Shown piece by piece: positions 1 through 5,532 of a stretch of DNA of 5,532 nt. Position 1 is the stretch's first letter, and every line of letters begins with the position of its first letter. Source of the stretch: Adhaeribacter sp. (GTDB taxonomy: Bacteria; Bacteroidota; Bacteroidia; Cytophagales; Hymenobacteraceae); contig JAQBNV010000406.1 of the NCBI GenBank assembly GCA_028288395.1, positions 1-5,532 on the forward strand. Direction: 5' to 3'. Made by a program: the position numbers and the translations under genes. Below the pieces are notes generated by a model. That model was not told the DNA's origin. It made no database searches and was given only the letters and a program-made list of their open reading frames with translations.

Positions 1-18
1 GTAGGTTTCAAAACCTAC
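1..18. repeat. short perfect inverted repeat at the window edge
   Basis: Bases 1-8 (GTAGGTTT) and 11-18 (AAACCTAC) are exact reverse complements separated by 2 bases, which would fold as a 7-bp stem with a 4-base loop. The repeat may continue beyond the window, because base 19 is C and the base before position 1 is unknown. A second, overlapping pairing exists between 11-15 (AAACC) and 21-25 (GGTTT). No T-run follows on the plus strand, so a classical terminator is not supported. It lies just past the end of the gene remnant on the minus strand and could be a remnant of its 3' end or belong to the next gene outside the window. Confidence 0.4.
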
Positions 19-23
19 CGGGT

Positions 24-300
24 TTAAGTTACATGCAGTATGGCCGCCTGTTCATACGATTTGGTATAATATTCCATTAAGGATGATTTTCGTCTTTTGG
101 CCTTCCACCGGTTTTCCTGCTTATTAAGCCGTAATATTTCGTCATATGAAAAGAACCTTTAACGAAATTCCCACCAGATTGCTTTAATAATGACGTATTT
201 GGTTTGTAAAACCAGGATGGCTTTGAAGGCCTGCCATTTTTAGGCCTGTTATTACTTTGTCTTCATCTATTGCATTTAATATTATTTGGGCAGAACTAAT
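24..300 (-). pseudogene. probable 3' remnant of a decayed protein-coding gene, family not recognised
   Basis: This fills most of the 418-base stretch after the symporter, which has no intact gene. Three minus-strand segments join into one protein-like tail of about 90 residues. Segment one (300 to about 240) contains SSAQIILNAIDEDKVITGLK. One base out of frame, segment two (239-162) contains WQAFKAILVLQTKYV and then KAIWWEFR, and ends at a TAA at 161-159. The same frame continues after that stop (158-24) with SYDEILRLNKQENRW, then MEYYTKSYEQAAIL, and a final TAA at 26-24. The shift falls at an AAAA run near 237-240, and one nonsense change would explain the stop. The tail has a plausible protein texture: an aromatic and hydrophobic helix followed by a basic stretch and an amphipathic end. 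I cannot name the family. Bases 301-418 show nothing I can support. Chance open frames in AT-rich DNA remain a real alternative. Confidence 0.38.
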
Positions 301-418
301 CCAAAATACTTTTACCGGTACCCATGCCTGTTGTTATAACTAGCGTTTACATCGGCCGCCGGCGCTAAAGAAAACTTTAAACATTATTTTAATATTTCTG
401 CTGCCCGCCTCTAAAATA

Positions 419-2116
419 TTACCCTGATTTATTTTTTTCGGGCAATATTACTTGCAGAAAGTAGCCAAATCCTATTACCAGCAGGCAACCAATGGGGTTG
501 AGCCACAAAAAGCCAATGTCGGTGGTAATGTAGGTTAAGATCACCAAAGCCTCTGCCAGAATAGCCGCCCAGAACACCGCCCGGGCTTTGATATATTTAA
601 GGTAAAAACCTACTACAAAAATACCCAGAATGGTGCCGTAGAACAGGGAACCCAGAATATTTACAGCCTGGATCAGGTTATCGAGGCGCGAGGCGAGGGT
701 GGCAAACAAGATGGCCAACAAGCCCCAGACAATGGTAAATACCTTCGATACCTGGAGATAATGTTCATCCGAAGCAGCGGGCCGGTACGAACGTTTGTAC
801 ATATCAATCAACGAGGTCGAAGCCAGGGCATTCAGTTCCGAAGAAGTGGATGACATGGAAGCACAAAATATCACCGCCAACAACAATCCGATAATGCCGG
901 TAGGCATATATTGCATGACGAAAGAAATAAACACGTAATCGGTATCTTTTACTTCTGCCTGGGGGTTTGCTTTTTGCAGAAGACCTTTAACTTCGGTGCG
1001 GATAGCCTTGCTTTCGGCTTCGATGCCGGTTAATTTCTGCCGGGCCGCGTCAATAACAGACTCATCTTCGTTCTGAATACCAACGAGCATGTCTTTTACC
1101 ACCCGCGTTTTCTCTTTGAAATTAGCGTTGTGCTCCGTTTCCAGTTGAATCAGGTTACCGGCATAAGGTGTTTCGTAAAGCCTTTCTTTCGCCACTTTAT
1201 TAAAAAACACCGGCGGCTGCACAAACTGGTAAAACACAAACACCATTACCCCGATAAACAAAATTATAAATTGCATCGGAATTTTCAACAGGCCGTTAAA
1301 TAGCAAACCCAAGCGGCTTTCGGTAATAGACTTACCCGAAAGATATCGGGCAACCTGCGACTGATCGGTACCAAAATACGACAAAAACAGGAACACGCCG
1401 CCCGTAATGCCCGACCACACATTATAACGGTCGTTCCAATCAAAAGAAAAATTTATTAAATTGAGTTTGCCCATTTTACCGGCTACCTGCACCGCATCGT
1501 AAAATGAAACATGCGCGGGCAGCATATTAACCACCATAAACCCGGCTACAATCATCCCTCCCATCATCACAGCCATTTGCTGTTTTTGGGTTACGCTTAC
1601 CGCCCGGGTGCCGCCCATTACAGTATAAAGAATTACTACCAGGCCCAGGATAACATTGGTAGTATTAACGTTCCAGCCCAGAATAGAAGACAAAATTATG
1701 GCCGGGGCATAAATAGTAATGCCGGCGGCCAAGCCTCGCTGCACCAGGAACAACAGCGCGGCCAGCGAACGGGTTTTTAAATCAAAGCGCGTTTCTAAAT
1801 ATTCGTAGGCCGTATAAACTTTCAGGCGGTAATAAATAGGAATAAACGAAACGGCGATGATTACCATAGCAATGGGCAAGCCGAAATAAAACTGCAGAAA
1901 GCGCATTCCATCTTCGAAAGCCTGACCAGGAGTAGATAAAAAAGTAATGGCGCTGGCCTGGGTAGCCATAATGGACAAACAGATGGTCCACCATTTTTCG
2001 GAATTATCACCTTTTAAATAGCCTTCTATGTTACGGCTGCCCCGGGTTTTCCAGATGCCGTATAGCGTAATAAAGGCCAAAGTACCCACCAAAACACCCC
2101 AATCGAGTAAACTCAT
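419..2116 (-). CDS. sodium:solute symporter (SSS family, LeuT fold)
   Basis: The 565-residue inner-membrane protein probably couples Na+ entry to uptake of an organic solute. About 13 hydrophobic segments are visible, starting at residue 4 and ending near 556. Family features include SIMATQASAITFLSTPG (48-64) in the first core helix, FLSYFGTDQSQVARYL (244-259), and the serine-rich helix CASMSSTSSELNALAS (418-433), which corresponds to the region that supplies Na+-site hydroxyls in vSGLT-type carriers. A hydrophilic, charged segment of about 85-90 residues (about 305-393) separates two membrane helices. Its length is unusual for the family in general, and it looks helical. The ATG at 2116-2114 overlaps the stop of the upstream small gene (ATGA), indicating translational coupling; no Shine-Dalgarno sequence is seen. 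It is the last intact gene of the operon with the PIG-L deacetylase. The family assignment is firm. The substrate is unknown, and a deacetylated sugar or amino sugar is only an inference from the neighbour. Confidence 0.95.
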   Translation of the reverse strand: MSLLDWGVLVGTLAFITLYGIWKTRGSRNIEGYLKGDNSEKWWTICLSIMATQASAITFLSTPGQAFEDGMRFLQFYFGLPIAMVIIAVSFIPIYYRLKVYTAYEYLETRFDLKTRSLAALLFLVQRGLAAGITIYAPAIILSSILGWNVNTTNVILGLVVILYTVMGGTRAVSVTQKQQMAVMMGGMIVAGFMVVNMLPAHVSFYDAVQVAGKMGKLNLINFSFDWNDRYNVWSGITGGVFLFLSYFGTDQSQVARYLSGKSITESRLGLLFNGLLKIPMQFIILFIGVMVFVFYQFVQPPVFFNKVAKERLYETPYAGNLIQLETEHNANFKEKTRVVKDMLVGIQNEDESVIDAARQKLTGIEAESKAIRTEVKGLLQKANPQAEVKDTDYVFISFVMQYMPTGIIGLLLAVIFCASMSSTSSELNALASTSLIDMYKRSYRPAASDEHYLQVSKVFTIVWGLLAILFATLASRLDNLIQAVNILGSLFYGTILGIFVVGFYLKYIKARAVFWAAILAEALVILTYITTDIGFLWLNPIGCLLVIGFGYFLQVILPEKNKSG

Positions 2117-2247
2117 TCGAAATACCGGGTTATGGCGTAAAACAAAATTATCTCGAAAATAAGCACCCCGATTACCATCGTGTAAAAGGGACGCCAGGAT
2201 TTAAAAAAAGGTGGTTTATGATTATCGGTCGAATTTTCCTGATCCAT
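2113..2247 (-). CDS. 44-residue single-pass membrane protein between deacetylase and symporter
   Basis: The start is the ATG at 2247-2245, 4 bases after the deacetylase stop; the TGA stop at 2115-2113 overlaps the symporter ATG. The protein has a short polar N-terminus (MDQENSTDNHKPP), a SWRPFY motif at 17-22, one hydrophobic helix at about 21-40, and a short charged end (RYFE). The positive residues K16 and R19 before the helix suggest a cytoplasmic N-terminus. An in-frame extension up to 2367 exists, but it would lie inside the deacetylase coding sequence and adds an unlikely N-terminus, so the short start is preferred. Function is not known. Other SSS carriers are encoded next to small membrane proteins (the DUF485 protein beside ActP and the DUF3311 protein beside MctP), so an accessory role for the symporter is a reasonable inference. 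The present protein is shorter and has one helix rather than two, so it is probably not the same family. Confidence 0.8.
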   Translation of the reverse strand: MDQENSTDNHKPPFFKSWRPFYTMVIGVLIFEIILFYAITRYFE

Positions 2248-2251
2248 GAAT

Positions 2252-4747
2252 TTATTTGTTTTTACCAATAGAAATAAGGTTGGTAAACAGGCGGTAAGCG
2301 CCCGGAACACCCGAAGGTAACTGCCGGAAAAAAGCGTAACCGGTATAAATATAATAGCCTTGGCCATACTTGGCTACGAGCAAACCACCTTCGCGGGCCG
2401 GTTCGCCGGGGTCGTTGGAAGACAAAATAGCTTCGTAACGAGGGTCCCAGCTATTGGCAAAATACAAACCCCGCTCCTGCACCCAGCCCTCAAAATCCGG
2501 AGCCGCTATTTTATTAGGGAAATTAAGCACCGGATGATTAGGCTTCAGCAGCTGGACCGGTGCCTCCTCTACCGCTACCCGGTCGCGGGATAGCTTATAC
2601 GGGTACGGGCCGAGTTTTTCGGTCGTAAGGCCGGAGTTTACATTATATTGCACCACCAGCGTACCCCCTTGCTCCACATAATCCAGCAAAGGATCCTGCC
2701 CAAACTTTAAATAATTTTCGGTGTTATAGGCCCGAACCCCAATCACCACCGCGTCAAAACGTTTTAAATAATCCGGGGTTAAATTATGCTGGCTTAACAA
2801 TGTTACCTGGTAACCGATTTGCGCTAGGCTGGCGGGCACTTCATCGCCGGGGCCCATGAGGTAGCCAATCTGGGTGCCGCTTTTTTTCAAATCCAGGCGG
2901 GCCACTTTGGCCGTAGCGGCCGGAAATAACATCAGGGCCGGAATATGGCGATAATTAATATTCACCAAACTTTGATTAAAAGTCTGCCCATCGGCATGCA
3001 CCACAGCGCGCAAGGTGCCTTCGCTGCGGGTAGGGGTGGGATAAACCTGGAAAACAAACGATTTTTCTGCTTCTTTAACAGGCAACGTAAAAGCAGTGGC
3101 GGCAGGTTCTACGCGCCAGCCGGTTGGCACTTCCAAGGTAAGGCGGCCATTCAGATTTTCCTTACCAGCTTTTACCGTAACTACCAGTTGCTTTGGTTTA
3201 TCATCGGCAAACATGAGCACCTTATCGGTCAGGTTTACAAATACCGGCGGAGTGACCGTAAAGGGCTTAAATATTTCCCCCTCCACCGGGTCAACCCGTT
3301 TATAAACAACTGGTTCGGCAAAAGTAAATGGCACCTGGTTAACCAGAACCGTAAATTCGGCGAGCAAAGCCGGCGGATTTTCGGGCAAGCCAATCAGGTG
3401 CTGATCGTTAACCGCATACATACCCAGGGTGCCTTCCTGCTGAAGCCAATATGGTTGCGAAACGGTCTGCTGGGTTGATAAGGCAACCATAGTTTTACTC
3501 GTAACCAGTTCCTGCTGTAATGATTTATTCAGGGTAATGATTTGTTTAGTGGCCGGAAAACTTATTTGCCGGAGTACGACCGGCACACCCGACCGACTGA
3601 CGGCCAATGTGTTGACACTTACCGGTTCGCCGGGGGTAGCCGTAGGTTGCCCAGCCGTGGCTTCCAGAAACAAGCCCAGACAAGCTTTTACCAGTTTCTG
3701 CAAGTCCGCTAATTTTTGGTTTTTATAGGGGTTATCGGGTAAATTATGAATGGCCGTTTTCACCTGCAGCAGGTCCGGCACACTGGCCGCCGGGTTGGCC
3801 GGATTATACTGCGATATGGTATGGTCCAGCAGTTTAGCTATTTTTTCTCCTCCTTTCACTCGGCTCCACGTCAGATTAACGCCCTGAAATAAATCGGATT
3901 GGGCGCGTTCGCCTTTGGTATGCTCTAAATATTCAATCACTTTGCCGTAATTACTGCCGCTGCCAAAGCCCTGGCTTTGGTGCATGCTCCGGCTGGCCGC
4001 CGCTATTTCGGGATACGATTTACCCAGGATAGGATTATACGTACTCAGCTCAATAGCCAGTTTACCGGTTGGATCAAATTGGCGTTCGGCTCCGTAAAAA
4101 AACGAAGAGGTATTCCACAACAGTCGTTTGGCTTGCCAAACCGCCACGTATTTTAATTGTTCCGGAAACCGCTTGGAATCGGCTGCGGCTTCAAAAGCTT
4201 CGGCCGCCAGGATGGCCGAGGTGGTATGATGGCCGTGGGTTCCGCCGGGTTCCGGTGAAAAACGGGTTATCATCACATCGGGTTTAAATTTCCGGATCGT
4301 CCAAACCATATCGGCCAGAACTTTCTCTTTATCCCAAAATTTAAGGGTTTCCTGGTAGTCTTTCGAAAAGCCGAAATCATTAGCGCGGGTAAAAAACTGC
4401 TGTCCACCGTCCAGGTGCCGGGCCTGCAATAATTCGTGGGTACGGATCAGGCCCAATCGTTCCCGGATTTCCGGCCCAATCAGGTTTTGCCCGCCATCGC
4501 CCCGGGTTAAGGACAAGTAGCCGGTTTGCACCAACTTTTCATTCGCCAGCCAGGCAATCAGAGCGGTATTTTCGTCATCGGGGTGGGCAGCGATGTATAG
4601 CGCACTGCCAACGACATTCAGCTTTTTTAAATCCAGCAAAATATCGGCCGCGTCGGGCTTTACCGGTGCTCCGGCTTTTAAACCCGGTGCCAATACCAAA
4701 AACAAAACAGGAAAAATAAACCCGAAAGAGAGTAAAAGCTTGCGCAT
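2252..4747 (-). CDS. secreted multidomain PIG-L family deacetylase (LmbE-like)
   Basis: The 831-residue exported enzyme probably removes an acetyl group from an N-acetylated, sugar-like substrate using Zn2+. Residues 1-25 form a signal peptide: basic MRK, a hydrophobic core, and a likely cut after LKA. The PIG-L domain spans about 45-200. It has the metal motif AHPDDE (54-59, with H55 and D58 as expected ligands), TRGDGGQN (81-88), and GTHGHH (169-174, with H171/H174 in the HxxH position). Residues about 200-480 are family-typical but undefined. About 495-600 looks like a beta-sandwich (NEW3-like, containing LTLEVPTGWRVEP). About 612-831 resembles a class I glutamine-amidotransferase or ThuA-type fold (GYLMGPGDEVPASL; FDAVVIGVRAY) and contains no cysteine. 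LmbE-like enzymes such as MshB and BshB are small and cytoplasmic, near 230-300 residues, so this is a much larger secreted form. It is the first gene of the operon with the small membrane protein and the symporter. Family assignment is firm; substrate is unknown. Confidence 0.93.
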   Translation of the reverse strand: MRKLLLSFGFIFPVLFLVLAPGLKAGAPVKPDAADILLDLKKLNVVGSALYIAAHPDDENTALIAWLANEKLVQTGYLSLTRGDGGQNLIGPEIRERLGLIRTHELLQARHLDGGQQFFTRANDFGFSKDYQETLKFWDKEKVLADMVWTIRKFKPDVMITRFSPEPGGTHGHHTTSAILAAEAFEAAADSKRFPEQLKYVAVWQAKRLLWNTSSFFYGAERQFDPTGKLAIELSTYNPILGKSYPEIAAASRSMHQSQGFGSGSNYGKVIEYLEHTKGERAQSDLFQGVNLTWSRVKGGEKIAKLLDHTISQYNPANPAASVPDLLQVKTAIHNLPDNPYKNQKLADLQKLVKACLGLFLEATAGQPTATPGEPVSVNTLAVSRSGVPVVLRQISFPATKQIITLNKSLQQELVTSKTMVALSTQQTVSQPYWLQQEGTLGMYAVNDQHLIGLPENPPALLAEFTVLVNQVPFTFAEPVVYKRVDPVEGEIFKPFTVTPPVFVNLTDKVLMFADDKPKQLVVTVKAGKENLNGRLTLEVPTGWRVEPAATAFTLPVKEAEKSFVFQVYPTPTRSEGTLRAVVHADGQTFNQSLVNINYRHIPALMLFPAATAKVARLDLKKSGTQIGYLMGPGDEVPASLAQIGYQVTLLSQHNLTPDYLKRFDAVVIGVRAYNTENYLKFGQDPLLDYVEQGGTLVVQYNVNSGLTTEKLGPYPYKLSRDRVAVEEAPVQLLKPNHPVLNFPNKIAAPDFEGWVQERGLYFANSWDPRYEAILSSNDPGEPAREGGLLVAKYGQGYYIYTGYAFFRQLPSGVPGAYRLFTNLISIGKNK

Positions 4748-4777
4748 CAGTAATTATTAAACGGGAGTTTAGTCTGT

Positions 4778-4819
4778 CTTAAATATAAATAAAGACTAGC
4801 AGCCAGATTTATATTTAAG
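4778..4819. promoter_or_regulatory. 13-bp perfect inverted repeat upstream of the deacetylase operon
   Basis: CTTAAATATAAAT (4778-4790) and ATTTATATTTAAG (4807-4819) are exact reverse complements separated by 16 bases. The element lies 31-72 bases before the deacetylase start codon, in the only substantial gap upstream of the operon, so it could be an operator for a dimeric regulator or a stem-loop in the 5' leader. Eleven of 13 positions in each arm are A or T, which raises the odds of chance. No good Bacteroidota promoter (TTTG near -33, TAnnTTTG near -7) could be assigned with confidence around it. An alternative pairing of AGTCT (4771-4775) with AGACT (4793-4797) overlaps the first arm. 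Confidence 0.4.
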
Positions 4820-4842
4820 CGCACCTTTAAACTTATTTAAAG

Positions 4843-4855
4843 CCCTAAAATAGGG
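4843..4855. repeat. small hairpin in the gap upstream of the operon
   Basis: CCCTA (4843-4847) and TAGGG (4851-4855) pair around a 3-base AAA loop. It lies between the broken acyltransferase and the deacetylase. The plus strand continues with an A/T-rich stretch containing a run of five Ts (4861-4865), but no plus-strand gene precedes it. On the minus strand, the direction in which the acyltransferase would be terminated, no T-run follows. The role is unclear; the stem is short. Confidence 0.2.
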
Positions 4856-4983
4856 AAATATTTTTATACCGCCTCTTACATTAACTCCTGCAAGCCGCAA
4901 TATATTATAATTAGATTGGGTTCTCTTTTCCGGCTTCTAATAAGTTTTGCAAGCAAGCCCCTCCTCCCAATACGCAAATATTT

Positions 4984-5532
4984 TTACCGCCATTCAATAT
5001 TTTCGCGCAATATCCACGCCCCCCCGGCTAAACACCGGGCCGGAATACTTTTATTCACCACCGCCCCGGCCGTCGCCGATGGTTACTCCTTTCAGAATGG
5101 TTACGTTCATGCCTATCCAGACATGGGTGCCAATTTTTACCGGCAGCAAAGCCTGAAAGCCAAGCGTCAATATTTCGTGGTTATCGGTATCCCGCAGGGT
5201 TACGTTATCCGATATAGCAACATCGTCTCCAATTTCGATGCTGGTAAAACAATTCAAATGAAGGCAGTGATTAGTATACCCGCTACCCAAAACCAGCCTG
5301 GCTTGGGGTTAACCGAAACCCAGGCTCCCGAGTAAATAGCAAATGCACCGCGCACCTGTAAAACAGCGTGTTCGTGAATCTCCAGTAAACCCGGAAAATA
5401 ATCTTTCTGGTGCCAATATTGGTTAAAAAACAACGTGGCTCCGGCTTCTACCTGCATCAAACCTGTTTTGGCCAGTAATAGAGAAGTATTTCGATTAAGG
5501 TAAATATTCCCCTGGCCCCTGTTCTTTATTTT
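4984..5532 (-). pseudogene. hexapeptide-repeat (left-handed beta-helix) acyltransferase, frameshifted and 5' cut by the window edge
   Basis: This encodes the remains of an O- or N-acetyltransferase of the WcaF/maltose-acetyltransferase-like type, usually acting on sugars in polysaccharide synthesis. From the window edge the first frame reads to about 5303 and includes TLFFNQYWHQKDYFPGLLEI and AFAIYSGAWVSVNPK. A one-base loss in the AAGCC at 5304-5300 moves the reading to a second frame, with LGSGYTNHCLHLNCFTSIEI, DTDNHEI (the likely catalytic histidine codon at 5179-5177) and the beta-helix repeats VKIGTHVWIGMNVTILKG and VTIGDG. Near 5070 the frame changes again, back to the first, and continues as AGAVVNKSIPARCLAGG and ILRENIEWR to a TAA at 4986-4984. 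Compared with the usual GDGAVVAAGAVV-type ending, about 14 bases appear missing there, and the later GG-x-PA-K turn also looks one residue short. The gene is therefore most likely inactive. The first two thirds are otherwise well preserved, suggesting recent decay. Sequencing error could explain the first shift, less easily the second. Confidence 0.8.

Noticed and set aside
308..328. Walker A-like string GMGTGKS on the minus strand
   Set aside because: It lies in a frame closed by stops at 349-347 and 298-296, with nothing else of an ATPase nearby. It could be part of the decayed gene, but a seven-residue match alone is not evidence of a P-loop protein.
391..420. AATATTT/AAATATT inverted repeat straddling the symporter stop, considered as a terminator
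   Set aside because: The arms are only 7 bases and entirely A/T, with a 16-base loop and no strong T-run after them. It does not look like an efficient terminator.
1782..1994. Minus-strand frame of 70 codons inside the symporter
   Set aside because: It overlaps in another frame the conserved first helices of the symporter, which is intact and continuous there.
2248..2367. Longer start for the small membrane protein, giving 84 residues
   Set aside because: The extra 40 residues lie wholly inside the deacetylase coding sequence in another frame. The ATG at 2247 is placed just after the deacetylase stop, as expected for an operon, and gives a clean single-helix protein.
2945..3478. Plus-strand open frame of 177 codons inside the deacetylase
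   Set aside because: It is antisense to the conserved coding sequence of the deacetylase, and its translation has no recognisable motif or plausible composition.
5281..5310. Programmed frameshift in the acyltransferase
   Set aside because: No slippery heptamer or downstream stem is apparent at AAGCC, and a second frame change with an apparent deletion further on indicates decay rather than recoding.
4916..5335. Plus-strand open frame of 139 codons over the acyltransferase
   Set aside because: It is antisense to clear hexapeptide-repeat coding sequence, its product shows no domain, and it exists because the minus-strand codons avoid certain triplets.

Overview
The window reads like the chromosome of a Bacteroidota bacterium, most likely an environmental Cytophagales (Adhaeribacter/Hymenobacter-type). 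This is an inference from three things. The intact proteins resemble families I associate with that group (a very long secreted PIG-L deacetylase and a sodium:solute symporter with a large hydrophilic insert). The start codons lack clear Shine-Dalgarno sequences and lie behind AT-rich leaders. The base composition is moderate. No rRNA, tRNA, CRISPR array or insertion sequence is visible.

All genes that can be supported lie on the minus strand. In transcription order they are: (1) 5532-4984, a broken hexapeptide-repeat acyltransferase that runs off the window edge; (2) 4983-4748, a non-coding gap with a perfect 13-bp inverted repeat just upstream of the next gene; (3) 4747-2252, a secreted multidomain PIG-L family deacetylase; (4) 2247-2113, a 44-residue single-pass membrane protein; (5) 2116-419, a sodium:solute symporter; (6) 418-1, no intact gene, but probable remains of the 3' end of a decayed gene (about 300-24) and a small hairpin at the window edge.

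Genes 3-5 form a tight operon. The deacetylase and the small gene are separated by 4 bases, and the small gene and the symporter overlap by an ATGA junction. The simplest reading is a scavenging unit. An exported metal-dependent deacetylase trims an N-acetylated (probably sugar-containing) compound outside the cytoplasm, and the symporter takes up the product, with the small membrane protein as a possible accessory subunit. The substrate cannot be read from the sequence.

The intact operon sits between two decayed reading frames, so the surrounding DNA appears to be losing genes. The least described element is the 44-residue membrane protein, which is easily missed or given a false upstream start.
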